Origin: Patescibacteria group bacterium
GTDB lineage: Bacteria; Patescibacteriota; Microgenomatia; UBA1406; GWC2-37-13
Direction of reading: 5' to 3'
NCBI GenBank assembly: GCA_026004455.1
Contig: BPJE01000001.1
Location: 248,001-312,000, forward strand
DNA: 64,000 nucleotides
A program made the position numbers and the translations under genes. This document shows positions 40,781-49,677 of this stretch, in pieces (within the stretch, counting starts at the first letter, position 1; every line of letters begins with the position of its first letter). Under the pieces are notes generated by a model that was not told the DNA's origin, did no database searches, and worked only from the letters and a program-made list of their open reading frames with translations.

Positions 40781-41302
40781 ATAGATACTGATAAAGTCCA
40801 ACCGTTAGATAACCAAATGATGATTTGAAAGTTGTTTTTTTTAATCTTCCTGACAATTAAACTATTTAACTGCCAAAAAGTGATTCAGCAAAATAAAAAT
40901 TGACAACAACTTAATCTCTATTCCCTGAAAAGGAAAAGCCGTCAATGACGCCGCCACCCCAAATAATTGGCAAAAGAAAACCGCCGCAAACAGCGCAACC
41001 TACCGAGACTAAACTTAAAAACAAACCAACTCCCTAAATTGGTTTTTTCTGAAATAGAAGTCTGATTTTTTCTTATCAAGAAGATAGACAAAAAATGTCA
41101 AAACCACCGCAATAAGAAGATTGTTTATTATGCTCAATAACAATGGTTAAAAAAACAAACAACGGTTGGTTATCGGTTAAAAACCTTTCCCAGCTGGTTG
41201 TTCTCGTCAAAAGAAAATAATCCAAAAGTGAAAAAGAAATAAACAAACTTAAAGTTAAAAAATAATCTTTCGAACCTTGATAAACAAGAGAAATAATTCT
41301 TC
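40781..41302 (-). pseudogene. Decayed polytopic membrane protein
   Basis: No long frame exists, but joined frames on the minus strand read as a membrane protein: SKDYFLTLSLFISFSLLDYF, TTSWERFLTDNQPLFVFLTI, then IINNLLIAVVLTFFVYLLDK and GLFLSLVSVGCAVCGGFLLP. The last contains a membrane-embedded CAVC. At least three indels are needed to connect them. It probably formed part of the copper/thiol cluster before decay. Confidence 0.55.
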
Positions 41303-41925
41303 TTAAGAAAATTCATAGTTTTCTAAATTTATTAATATAACTTTTAATGACTGGTGATGATTTTTTTCTTTTATCTTTTTCCATAAGGTAAATAGCCAAC
41401 AACACCAAAATCGCCTAAAAACAAAACCGAGACCAAAAACCAATAAACTGTCCAAAATAGCCCCATCCATAGCTCCTCCCATCATGCCAAAATTCCCCAT
41501 CATCCATGGCCCCATCATTGAAAAACCACCTCCTTTTAGAAAAGTTAAAACTTTTATTATCAAAACAGCCGCTATATCTTTTTCCTAAATTTATATGAGC
41601 CTGTCTTTCGCCCTCCTCACCCATCATATTCACCATCATCTGATTCATAAAAGCATGCGATTGGCCGGTCTTCAGCCCCATAAAATACTCTCCTAAAACT
41701 TCAAAGTCCTCATCTGTTAGCTGGTTGCAGGTTATTTTTTTTGCCTGCAGCCTCTCCCAGACTTCTTTTCCTTCCTGCTCCTCTTTTTTTGTGTGTTCAA
41801 TCACCTCTTGAGAAACAAAGCGATCACTATCTTTCCCAAATCCTCCCATCATCTGTCCTTGAACTTCAAAAACTAGGTAAAAAATAAATTAAAGTCAAGA
41901 AAACCATTAAAAAAATTTTTTTCAT
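41303..41925 (-). pseudogene. Met/Gly-rich exported protein with C-terminal membrane helix, frameshifted
   Basis: Three frames combine: a signal peptide from the ATG at 41925 (MKKIFLMVFLTLIYFLPS), a central domain (QMMGGFGKDSDRFVSQEVIE ... TCNQLTDEDFEVLGEYFMGL, ... KRYSGC) and a tail FSMMGPWMMGNFGMMGGAMD leading to a membrane helix and WKKIKEKNHH. Shifts lie near 41875 and 41550. The Met-rich MMG repeats are the kind used to bind copper(I). The start codon overlaps the ccdA stop by four bases. Confidence 0.65.
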
Positions 41926-42743
41926 AATTTTCTTTTTAATAACTTATAAAAAACAAAAACAATTAAAAAAAACGTTAAAATATCAATTAGCGGATTTTGA
42001 AAATTTTTGGCAATTTGAAAAACCAAAAGCCGCAAATCTTTGTTGTAACCTTCCATTTGATACATCTGAATTTTTCCTAAAAAATTAAAAATAATGATTA
42101 AAATTCCTGAGACTATAAAAATTGCCGCTCCTAAAATTTTAAAAATGTGATAAATTTTTTGTCGGTTTTTTCCGGAAATCTTGTCGGTCATTTTTTCATA
42201 AAAAAGACTAATAATAAAAAGCGGAAAAACAATTCCTAACACATATGCCAAAGAGACAAAAACTGCCTGAATCAAACTTGGCGACAAACTGGTTAAGGTG
42301 ACTGCAGCAAATAAAACCGGCGCACAACAAGAAGAAGACAGTCCTGATAATACTCCTAAAGAAAAAACCGAAAATACATCAACTTTGGTTTTTAAATCGG
42401 GTTTTTTAAAAGAATTAAAGATTGATAATTGAAAATTAAAAATTGGCTTAAAAGTCATTATTCCCATTAAAATCAAAAATAAACCACCAAAATAATAAAT
42501 TTCTTTATGAAAACTATCAAATAAAAAAATAAAAAACCGAAAACCTAAAGCCACTGGAATTAAAATTATTGATAATCCTAAAGCATAAATTAAAGTATAA
42601 AAAACGACTTTTTTTGTTTGTTTAAAAATCGTTCCTAAATAAGAAGGCAATAAAAAAGTGATACAACATGGAGCAAATAAAGCCAAAACACCCGCTAAAA
42701 ATGAAGCGGTTAAAGAAATACCAAAAATAAAACTATTTTCCAT
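41922..42743 (-). CDS. ccdA: CcdA/DsbD-type thiol electron transporter
   Basis: A 273-residue six-helix membrane protein that carries reducing equivalents from cytoplasmic thioredoxin to the outside. The catalytic Cys lie in LALFAPCCITFLLPSYLG (near 25) and GLSSSCCAPVLFAAV (near 142), the usual paired positions in helices 1 and 4. A segment FNFQLSIFNSFKKP near 105 is encoded by filler repeat. It lies between the Met-rich remnant and DUF1573, three bases from the latter. Confidence 0.85.
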   Translation of the reverse strand: MENSFIFGISLTASFLAGVLALFAPCCITFLLPSYLGTIFKQTKKVVFYTLIYALGLSIILIPVALGFRFFIFLFDSFHKEIYYFGGLFLILMGIMTFKPIFNFQLSIFNSFKKPDLKTKVDVFSVFSLGVLSGLSSSCCAPVLFAAVTLTSLSPSLIQAVFVSLAYVLGIVFPLFIISLFYEKMTDKISGKNRQKIYHIFKILGAAIFIVSGILIIIFNFLGKIQMYQMEGYNKDLRLLVFQIAKNFQNPLIDILTFFLIVFVFYKLLKRKL

Positions 42744-42745
42744 AT

Positions 42746-43255
42746 TTATTTGACAAAGGCTTTAACTTTAAAAACTAATCGCTCGTTTTCTGGATCGTTA
42801 GTTGTGACATAAACCTCTCTTTCAACTACCCCATAAACTGGCATAATATAAGGTCGATAAATTACTTTAACAATTGCCTGTTGTCCTGGTAAAACCTCAC
42901 CTACATAATCTGAAAGGCTGTGCATACCAAACTCTTTTGATTCTTTTTTGTCAATAATAATTTTGCCAACAGTGCAACCACAGCTTGAAGAGATATTAAA
43001 AAGTTGTAAATTTTTTTGACCAGTGTTTTTAATAATAAAATCTGCTGATCTTTCTTCAGAAACCTTCATTATCCCTAAATCTTTAAAGTTATTGTTATAA
43101 CTAACTTTTGGCTTTTCTTTATCTTCTTTTTTATAAGTAATGATTTTAATATCATTAGATTTTGAAGATAAAGAAGAACTTTTAATAAAAAAATAACTCA
43201 CCAATATTAATAAAAAACTACTAACAATCACTCCAATGATTATTTTCTTTTCCAT
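42746..43255 (-). CDS. DUF1573 exported/anchored protein
   Basis: A 169-residue protein with an N-terminal membrane helix (about 5-24) and an Ig-like DUF1573 domain: NNFKDLGIMKVSEERSADFI near 55, ISSSCGCTVGKI near 87, and VKVIYRPYIMPVYGVVERE near 128. The CGC motif is a family hallmark. DUF1573 proteins sit outside the membrane and often occur with redox or cytochrome genes. It is second in the CsoR operon, four bases after csoR. Confidence 0.85.
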   Translation of the reverse strand: MEKKIIIGVIVSSFLLILVSYFFIKSSSLSSKSNDIKIITYKKEDKEKPKVSYNNNFKDLGIMKVSEERSADFIIKNTGQKNLQLFNISSSCGCTVGKIIIDKKESKEFGMHSLSDYVGEVLPGQQAIVKVIYRPYIMPVYGVVEREVYVTTNDPENERLVFKVKAFVK

Positions 43256-43259
43256 AAAT

Positions 43260-43532
43260 TTATTTGTTATAAAGCCTGGTGACTTTTAAAATTTCTTCAA
43301 TCATTCTTTTTTGTTTCGCTTGACTTTTACTCGCCATTGCTGATTTAAAACAAGTATTTAAATGATCTTTCATTAACATTTCATGGGCTGATTTTAAAAG
43401 ACCAATAACCGCTAAATTTTGTTGCATAATATCAATACAATAAGCGTCTTTTTCTGTCATTTCAATAATTTTTTCAAGAATACTTTTTGCTTTTTTCAAA
43501 TTAATTAAAATTTTTTTTCTGTTGTATTTCAT
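43260..43532 (-). CDS. csoR: CsoR-type copper-sensing repressor
   Basis: A 90-residue all-helical repressor of the DUF156/CsoR family. The three copper(I) ligands are in place: Cys in AYCIDIMQQ (near 32), His in MLMKDHLNTCF (near 57) and Cys in the same segment (near 61). Copper binding releases it from DNA. It is the first gene of the leftward copper operon and is preceded by a palindrome and TATAAT box, so it very likely controls the whole island. Confidence 0.9.
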   Translation of the reverse strand: MKYNRKKILINLKKAKSILEKIIEMTEKDAYCIDIMQQNLAVIGLLKSAHEMLMKDHLNTCFKSAMASKSQAKQKRMIEEILKVTRLYNK

Positions 43533-43561
43533 ATTCTATTTTTTATTTTTTAATTTTCCAC

Positions 43562-43584
43562 ACCTATGGTATAGGTATATTATA
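43562..43584 (-). promoter_or_regulatory. CsoR operator and -10 box of the copper operon
   Basis: ACCTAT-GGT-ATAGGT (43562-43576) is a perfect inverted repeat resembling the TACC/GGTA core of CsoR operators. Immediately upstream on the minus strand is TATAAT (43579-43584). Repressor bound at the start of the transcript would block initiation. The csoR ATG is about 30 bases further on. Confidence 0.75.
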
Positions 43585-43612
43585 ATAAATATTAAAATAA
43601 AATAAAATTTAT

Positions 43613-45139
43613 TTATTCATCATGACTGCGAAATTGGAGAGCTTCGGCGATGAAGGAGGATTCAATAATGGTTTTTCCTTGTAAATCAGCAATTGTTTGA
43701 GCGATTTTTATAGTTTTAAAATAACTACGAGCAGAAAGAGATAGTTTGTTAATTGCTTCTTTTAAAAGAGAAACGGCTTCTTTATCTAGTTGACAAAATT
43801 TTTTTACCTCAGCCGGTGTCATCTCAGCATTGGTTAAAATTTTTAATCCTTTAAATCTTTGTTTTTGTATTTCTCGAGCCGCGATCACTCTTTTTCTTAT
43901 ATCTTCACTTGTTTCAACAGGCATATTTTTTATCAGATCACTTTCCTCAATTGGCAAAACATCAATATGAAGATCAATTCGGTCCAAAAATGGCCCAGAC
44001 AGTCTTTTTTTGTATTTTAAAATTGCGCCAGGAGAGCAGCGACAAGGCTTTTTTGGATGACCCAAATATCCGCAAGGGCAAGGATTAGAGGCAGCAATAA
44101 GCAAAAATCTTGAAGGAAAAGTTAAACTGCCTTGAACTCGGGAAATTGTGATTTTTCCATCTTCAAGTGGTTGACGCAAAGCCTCAAGCACTGATCTTGG
44201 AAACTCAGCTACCTCATCTAAAAACAATACCCCTCGATGAGCTAGAGATATCTCACCCGGTGTTGGGTTAGTGCCGCCACCAACTAAGCCAATTCGCGAT
44301 ATAGTATGATGAGGAGAGCGAAACGTTCTTTTGTTAATATAAAAACTTGTTTTTAAAAGCCCAGCAACAGAGTAGATTTTTGTTACTTCAAGGATCTCCT
44401 CTTTTTCCATCGGTGGTAAAATTGAGGCAAAAGCTTTAGAAAGCAATGTTTTTCCTGTGCCTGGCGGACCTTTAAACAAAATATTATGAAAACCAGCAGC
44501 AGCGATCTCACAACCACGTTTGGCAATTAACTGACCTTTAATGTTTTCAAATAAAAACTCATAATCAGTTGGTTCATTAAAATTTATCTCAGTTCTTTCA
44601 AATAAATTTATTTTTATTTCATTATTTAGGTGAAGCACCAAATCAGATAATTTTTCAACCGGAAAAATATTAATATCATCCACTAAAGATGCCTCTTTTG
44701 CGTTATCAACAGGAATAAAAATATTGGTTATTTTTTTCTTTTTTGCCATTAAAACAATCGGCAAAACTCCAGGCACTTGTCTGATTTTTCCCTCAAGCGA
44801 AAGCTCTCCTAAAAAAAGCGATTGATTTAATTCATCTTTTTTTATTAATCCTGAGGCAGCTAAAATACCAATAGCAATAGGCAGATCAAAACCAGAACCA
44901 ATTTTTGGAATATCAGCTGGAGCAAGATTAACTGTCAATCTTGTATCAGGCATTTTAAAATTACAGTTAATAATTGCTGCTCTTACTCTTTCTTTAGCCT
45001 CATCCACTGATTTATCAGGAAGGCCAACAATAGTAAAACCAGGAAAACCTCGTTCAGCGACATCAACCTCAACTTCAATTAAAATCCCATCCAACCCCAA
45101 AGTTGTTCCGGAAAATACTCTTGATAACATTTTCATCAT
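43613..45139 (-). CDS. comM: ComM/YifB Mg-chelatase-like AAA+ ATPase
   Basis: A 508-residue protein with an N-terminal Lon-protease-like fold, an AAA+ core with Walker A GPPGTGKTLLSKAF (near 219) and Walker B LFLDEVAEF (near 299), and a C-terminal Mg-chelatase domain (FLDRIDLHIDV near 390). The zinc-type motif NPCPCGYLGHPKKPCRC near 345 is complete. ComM is a hexameric helicase that extends strand exchange during natural transformation. With comF nearby it fits DNA uptake, which is common in Patescibacteria. Confidence 0.93.
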   Translation of the reverse strand: MMKMLSRVFSGTTLGLDGILIEVEVDVAERGFPGFTIVGLPDKSVDEAKERVRAAIINCNFKMPDTRLTVNLAPADIPKIGSGFDLPIAIGILAASGLIKKDELNQSLFLGELSLEGKIRQVPGVLPIVLMAKKKKITNIFIPVDNAKEASLVDDINIFPVEKLSDLVLHLNNEIKINLFERTEINFNEPTDYEFLFENIKGQLIAKRGCEIAAAGFHNILFKGPPGTGKTLLSKAFASILPPMEKEEILEVTKIYSVAGLLKTSFYINKRTFRSPHHTISRIGLVGGGTNPTPGEISLAHRGVLFLDEVAEFPRSVLEALRQPLEDGKITISRVQGSLTFPSRFLLIAASNPCPCGYLGHPKKPCRCSPGAILKYKKRLSGPFLDRIDLHIDVLPIEESDLIKNMPVETSEDIRKRVIAAREIQKQRFKGLKILTNAEMTPAEVKKFCQLDKEAVSLLKEAINKLSLSARSYFKTIKIAQTIADLQGKTIIESSFIAEALQFRSHDE

Positions 45140-45275
45140 TTAATCATTTAAAAATTTATTTTGTCAATGGATTATAACCTACAAAAATAAAGGCGTAGGT
45201 TATTATAAAAAGATTTTTAAAAAAATATAAATTTCACTTGCAATTTAGTTTTTTTTATTTTATGATTTAAAAGTT

Positions 45276-45596
45276 ATGTTAGTTCATGCTAATAATGATA
45301 GTTTTCAAAAAGAAGTGATTGAGGGAAAAGGATTGATTCTTGTTGATTTTTATGCTGATTGGTGTGGTCCTTGTCGGATGACAGCACCAGTTCTTGAGGA
45401 ATTGTCAAAAGAATTAACTGATGTAAAAATTGTTAAAGTTAATGTTGATGAAAATCCAGAATTAGCTAGTCAATATCAAGTTTTTTCCATTCCAACTTTT
45501 ATTATCTTTAAAGATGGTCAACCAGTTCATCAATTTGTTGGTGCTATGGGTAAAGAAGGATTTTTAAATGAGATAAACAAATTTAAATCTTCTTAA
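45276..45596 (+). CDS. trxA: Thioredoxin
   Basis: A 106-residue classical thioredoxin with active site WCGPCRM near 29-35 and the cis-Pro in FSIPTFIIF near 73. It reduces cytoplasmic disulfides. Likely partners in this window are PrxQ, CcdA and the class II ribonucleotide reductase. The preceding spacer has a TATGAT-like box near 45260. Its last bases overlap the end of the convergent gene. Confidence 0.95.
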   Translation: MLVHANNDSFQKEVIEGKGLILVDFYADWCGPCRMTAPVLEELSKELTDVKIVKVNVDENPELASQYQVFSIPTFIIFKDGQPVHQFVGAMGKEGFLNEINKFKSS

Positions 45597-46018
45597 TCAG
45601 TTTTTATTACTCTGACAACTTTTCCACCGATAACTTTTAATGTTAAATGGGCTTTTGCTAAAAGATATAAAGCTAATGTTGCCAACCATCTAATGCTTGA
45701 GGTAATTGGTGCATGAAGTCCAACAACAATTTTTTCATCAGAAATTGGTAGTTTTACATTTTGATAATTTTGAAAATTTGTTGATGAGGTTGGTTGAAGG
45801 CCAAGTTTTTTTAAATCAGGTGGAAGTTCAATTGTATCTTGTCGAAGAGAAACAAAGGGTTTAACTTCTTCCTCAATTTTATGTTCAACTACTTCTTTTA
45901 TCTCAAATTTTTCTGGCGCAATTGGTTCAGCCTCTTTGTTTGAATACCCAACAACATTATTACCTCTTCTTTTATATTTAACAACCAATTCATCAATATT
46001 AGTAAAGTTTTGAGCCAT
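45593..46018 (-). CDS. Hypothetical protein (141 aa)
   Basis: A protein of unknown function starting at MAQNFTNIDELV; the longer reading from 46087 would overlap the cobalamin adenosyltransferase gene. An acidic, disordered-looking middle (EPIAPEKFEIKEVVEHKIEE) is followed by a compact C-terminal region with PISDEKIVVGLHAPITSSIR and a hydrophobic WLATLALYLLAKAHLTLKV segment. It is probably specific to this lineage. Confidence 0.6.
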   Translation of the reverse strand: MAQNFTNIDELVVKYKRRGNNVVGYSNKEAEPIAPEKFEIKEVVEHKIEEEVKPFVSLRQDTIELPPDLKKLGLQPTSSTNFQNYQNVKLPISDEKIVVGLHAPITSSIRWLATLALYLLAKAHLTLKVIGGKVVRVIKTD

Positions 46019-46043
46019 GTTTTTATTATATATAAAATTATTC

Positions 46044-46541
46044 TTAATAGAAATTGTCTTTTTTAGAAAAAAGTCTAGAAAAGGCAAATAATAAATCTGA
46101 AAGACGGTTAAGATATCTTATTATTGAAGGAAATTTTTTGAGTTTCACAACTCTTCTTTCAGCACGGCGACAGACTGATCTGACAATATGAATTATTACC
46201 GCTATTTCTGTATCGCCAGGAATTATAAACTTATTTAATGGTGGTAATTTTTTTTCAATCTCATTAATTTTATTTTCAAAATCAATAACTTTATTTTCTA
46301 AAAATTTATCTTCATTTTTTCCACCAGACAAAACTGCCATAATTTGATAAAGATCTTTTTGAATAGAAATAAAAAGATCTTTATCTTTTTTATTTTTCAA
46401 TTTAACAACAACTAATCCTAAAAAAGAGTTTAGTTCATCAATTGAACCAATTGCCTCAATTATTTTATCTGATTTTAAAACTATTTTTCCACCAAACAAA
46501 GATGTTTTGCCATTATCGCCTGTTTTTGTGTAAAGAGACAT
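46044..46541 (-). CDS. Cob(I)alamin adenosyltransferase, PduO type
   Basis: A 165-residue enzyme making adenosylcobalamin from cob(I)alamin and ATP. The ATP-binding start YTKTGDNGKTSLFGG (4-18), SIDELNSFLGL near 33 and the C-terminal RSVCRRAERRVVKL near 123 with YLNRLSDLLFAFSR are the PduO signatures. It lies just downstream of the B12-dependent ribonucleotide reductase, whose cofactor it would supply from salvaged cobalamin. No cobalamin synthesis genes are in the window. Confidence 0.9.
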   Translation of the reverse strand: MSLYTKTGDNGKTSLFGGKIVLKSDKIIEAIGSIDELNSFLGLVVVKLKNKKDKDLFISIQKDLYQIMAVLSGGKNEDKFLENKVIDFENKINEIEKKLPPLNKFIIPGDTEIAVIIHIVRSVCRRAERRVVKLKKFPSIIRYLNRLSDLLFAFSRLFSKKDNFY

Positions 46542-46544
46542 AAT

Positions 46545-46630
46545 AATAATTCAAAATTAAAAAGTCAAAATTCAAAAGTTAAAAGTTAAATTAAAGACTG
46601 TCTTTGTAAAATTGCAAAAGACAGTCTTTA
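46545..46630 (-). terminator. Hairpin terminator after nrdJ, with filler repeat
   Basis: TAAAGACTGTCTTT (46592-46605) pairs with AAAGACAGTCTTTA (46617-46630), 8 bases after the nrdJ stop. The gap beyond it to the adenosyltransferase gene consists of filler (TCAAAATTCAAAAGTTAAAA). The same GACTGTCTTTT word recurs at 53494-53507, so this terminator belongs to a repeated type. Confidence 0.65.
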
Positions 46631-46637
46631 TCAAACA

Positions 46638-48995
46638 TCATCCGCATTCACTATAGCCACAGCTATAACATTTTTTACAACCTTCCTCATGAACAAATGA
46701 GGCCTCACCACAAGACGGACAAATATCAAAAATTTTATTATCATCATTATCCATTACCGTATTAATAGTTGGTTGAGTAGTTGTTTCAACTAGTTTTGGC
46801 GCTTCTTGTTTTGGTGGTTTTGTTTCGCCATTTAATCCATAATGCATTGCTAAAACTTTAGCAATCGCATCAGGAAGACTTCTTATTTTGTCTTTTCCAA
46901 AACCATAAGTTCTGGCGCCGCCAATATCTTTTAATTGATTGATAATCTCTCTTACTCTTACCTCAACTGGTAGGTGTGAGGAAAAACGAAGAGCAGTTGA
47001 GATCATTCTTCCTAAACCTTCAGCCATAGCATAAATATCACTGCCAGCCTTACCAATAGTAATAAACATTTCCATTGGTTCTGGTGGATTACCACCATTA
47101 GTGTTTAAAGTGATAAAGGCAACCCCAACTGGAGTATTGATTTTGTAAGTTGCTCCATGAACTACCATTGGTCGTGGTTTTATTGTATAAGTAGGCGGTT
47201 TAACTTCTTGTTTTTTTTCCTCAGTTTTTCTTTCCAATACTCCCTCTCTTGATCCTTCTCTAAAGAAGGTAATACCTTTGCAGCCAAGTTTGTAGGCTAA
47301 AGTATAAAGTTTTTTTACATCCTCAACTGTATAAGTTTTGGGCGCATTAACTGTTTTTGATATTGAGGCATCAACATACTTTTGAATCGCAGCTTGAACA
47401 TAGACATGATCTTCTGGTGTTAGTTCATTAGCTGAAACAAACCAATCAGGTTTTTTTAATTTTCCTTCTTTTATCTCTTTTTCATGTTTTTGATACCATT
47501 TTTCATACAGATGATGACGAATTATATGAGTACCAAGCCTATCTTTTCTAACAAACTCAAATTCAAATACTGGTTCAATACCAGATGAGGTGTTAGCCAT
47601 AAGCGATGTTGAGCCAGTTGGTGCTTGCATTAAAAGTAAAGAGTTGCGGATACCATTTTTTCTTATTGCTTCTTTTACATCTTCAGGCAAATCTGAGACA
47701 AACTTTCCTTTTAAAAATAGTTCTTTATCAAATTTTTTAAAACTACCTTTTTCTTTAGCGATTTCAGCTGAGGCTTTATAAGCTTCATCGCGAATAATTT
47801 TATAAACTTTATCAATAAATTTTAACGACTCTTTTGAACCATAGCGAATATGAAGTTTAATCAAAGCATCAGCTAAACCCATTGTTCCAAGACCAATTCT
47901 TCTTTCACCTTCAAGTTGAGTTTTTCTAATTCCCTCAAAGATATAAGGATCCATATCAACGACGTTATCTTGAAAACGAACTGCGATTTTAACAATCCTT
48001 TTTAGTTCTTTAAAATCAAATCGGCCTTTTTTATCAATATTTTCTCCTTTAACTAAAGCTGAAAGATTAATTGATCCAAGATTACAAACTCCCCAAGCTG
48101 GTAATCCTTCTTCGCCACATGGATTAACACAAATAATTTTATTCCAATAATAGTTGTTATAAAGCTTGTTGTATCGCTCCATAAATACTACCCCAGGTTC
48201 CGCACTTCTCCAGGCAGCTTTAGCAATCAAATCCCAAATTGCTCTTGCTTTAACTGTTTTATAAACAATTATTTTTTTACCCATTTTTCGCCATTTTTCA
48301 ATATCACCATCCCATTTTTCATCATAATCAGGATCTTTTGTATCAGGAAAAACTAATTGCCAGTCCTGATCTTTTTCAACCGCCTCCATAAATTTATCAG
48401 AGACACATAAAGAAAGATTAGCGCCATTAATTTTTCTTAAATCTTCTTTAACAGTGATAAACTCTTCAATATCCGGATGCCAATCCCAAAGCATAAGCAT
48501 CAATGCTCCTCGGCGAGTTCCTCCTTGTTGAATAATATCTTTAGTGGCAACAGAAAAAATCTCGCCCCAATTAACAGGACCTGAAGAAAAACCATTAACT
48601 TTTTCCACCCTTGAGCCTCGAGGACGAAGAGTTGAAAGGTTAATTCCTACTCCGCCACCTCTTGCCATAATCTCAACCATCTGTTTTAAAGTTTCCAAAA
48701 TTCCATCTCGAGAGTCTTTTGGTGAAGGAATGACATAGCAATTATAAAAAGAAACGGCAAATCCAGTACCAGCTCCGGATAAAATTCTTCCACCAGGGAC
48801 ATATTTAAAATCTTTCATAATTGAATAAAACTCTTTTTCCCATTTTTTTCGATTGTCTTTATTTTCAACTGAAGAGACGGCTTTAGCAATTCTTTTCCAC
48901 ATCTCATCAGGTGTTTTCTCTATAGGATTGCCTTTTTTGTCTTTTAATGAATAACGATCTAAAAAGACCTTTTCTGAAACACCTGATAGTTTCAT
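46638..48995 (-). CDS. nrdJ: Adenosylcobalamin-dependent (class II) ribonucleotide reductase
   Basis: A 785-residue enzyme reducing ribonucleotides to deoxyribonucleotides without oxygen. Motifs are FYNCYVIPSPKDSRDG (near 79), GINLSTLRPRGSRV (near 116), the radical/active-site region NPCGEEGLPAWGVCNLGSIN (near 292) and APTGSTSLMANTSSGIEPVF (near 458). A C-terminal zinc-ribbon-like tail, CPSCGEASFVHEEGCKKCYS then CG, shuttles reducing power from thioredoxin. It follows nrdR by 18 bases and is followed by the cofactor-making adenosyltransferase. It ends on TGA. Confidence 0.94.
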   Translation of the reverse strand: MKLSGVSEKVFLDRYSLKDKKGNPIEKTPDEMWKRIAKAVSSVENKDNRKKWEKEFYSIMKDFKYVPGGRILSGAGTGFAVSFYNCYVIPSPKDSRDGILETLKQMVEIMARGGGVGINLSTLRPRGSRVEKVNGFSSGPVNWGEIFSVATKDIIQQGGTRRGALMLMLWDWHPDIEEFITVKEDLRKINGANLSLCVSDKFMEAVEKDQDWQLVFPDTKDPDYDEKWDGDIEKWRKMGKKIIVYKTVKARAIWDLIAKAAWRSAEPGVVFMERYNKLYNNYYWNKIICVNPCGEEGLPAWGVCNLGSINLSALVKGENIDKKGRFDFKELKRIVKIAVRFQDNVVDMDPYIFEGIRKTQLEGERRIGLGTMGLADALIKLHIRYGSKESLKFIDKVYKIIRDEAYKASAEIAKEKGSFKKFDKELFLKGKFVSDLPEDVKEAIRKNGIRNSLLLMQAPTGSTSLMANTSSGIEPVFEFEFVRKDRLGTHIIRHHLYEKWYQKHEKEIKEGKLKKPDWFVSANELTPEDHVYVQAAIQKYVDASISKTVNAPKTYTVEDVKKLYTLAYKLGCKGITFFREGSREGVLERKTEEKKQEVKPPTYTIKPRPMVVHGATYKINTPVGVAFITLNTNGGNPPEPMEMFITIGKAGSDIYAMAEGLGRMISTALRFSSHLPVEVRVREIINQLKDIGGARTYGFGKDKIRSLPDAIAKVLAMHYGLNGETKPPKQEAPKLVETTTQPTINTVMDNDDNKIFDICPSCGEASFVHEEGCKKCYSCGYSECG

Positions 48996-49013
48996 AATAT
49001 TTAAAGTATAAAT

Positions 49014-49460
49014 TTATAATAATTTTTTTATTTCTGCCTCAAAATCTTCAACATCAACAAATCTTTTGAAAACCGCCGCAAATCTAATATAGGCAATTTT
49101 GTCTATTTTCTTTAATTTTTTAGCAACAATATTGCCAATTTCTTTACTTTCTATTTCAGTGGTTTCTTTTTGTTTTAGCTCTTTTTCTACTTCATCAACC
49201 AGTTTTTCGATTTGATCACCAGTAACTGTGGTTTTATCACAAGGCAAAATCACACTTCTTCTTAATTTTTCTTTATCAAAGCGTTCTCTTCTTCCATCTC
49301 TTTTAATAACCAATATTGGTAACTCTTCAACTCTTTCGTAAGTGGTAAATCTTTTTTGACATTTTAAACACTGTCTTCTTCGTCTGACTGTTAATCCATC
49401 ATCAGAAACTCGAGTTTCGATAACTTCGGTATCTTTATTTTTGCAAAAATGACAAATCAT
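49014..49460 (-). CDS. nrdR: NrdR transcriptional regulator
   Basis: A 148-residue repressor of ribonucleotide reductase genes. The N-terminal zinc ribbon is MICHFCKNKD with RQCLKCQKRFTTYERVE (Cys3, Cys6, Cys31, Cys34), followed by the ATP-cone domain (VIKRDGRRERFDKEKLRRSV near 51). It binds ATP or dATP and then NrdR boxes. It leads the nrdR-nrdJ unit, and two box-like sequences lie just before its ATG. Confidence 0.94.
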   Translation of the reverse strand: MICHFCKNKDTEVIETRVSDDGLTVRRRRQCLKCQKRFTTYERVEELPILVIKRDGRRERFDKEKLRRSVILPCDKTTVTGDQIEKLVDEVEKELKQKETTEIESKEIGNIVAKKLKKIDKIAYIRFAAVFKRFVDVEDFEAEIKKLL

Positions 49461-49502
49461 ACTATTAGTGTTAAATTAAAATTTAAAACACTAATTGTAG
49501 TA
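49459..49502 (-). promoter_or_regulatory. Possible NrdR-box pair
   Basis: On the plus strand ACTATTAGTGTT (49461-49472) and AACACTAATTGTAGTA (49487-49502) form a symmetric pair around AT-rich sequence, each resembling half-matched NrdR boxes (ACAC...GTGT). They start right at the nrdR ATG. The matches are imperfect, so this is a suggestion. Confidence 0.35.
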
Positions 49503-49611
49503 TTGCAAGAGGTCAAAATATATAAAAACTATATCAATTAATTTTTTTAGCCTCAAGGAAAAAAAAGAGATAAAAATTCTTTAAAAAATGTGAACGAAAG
49601 TAGAAAAAGTG

Positions 49612-49672
49612 ATTAAAAATAAAAATAACTTTTGACTTTTGACCTTTGAATTTTGAATTTTAATTTATAATT
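49612..49672. repeat. AT-rich filler repeat before comF
   Basis: The spacer between nrdR and comF contains AACTTTTGACTTTTGACC and TTTGAATTTTGAATTTTAA, members of the dispersed filler family. No gene is visible in the 217-base gap. Confidence 0.55.
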
Positions 49673-49677
49673 ATCTT

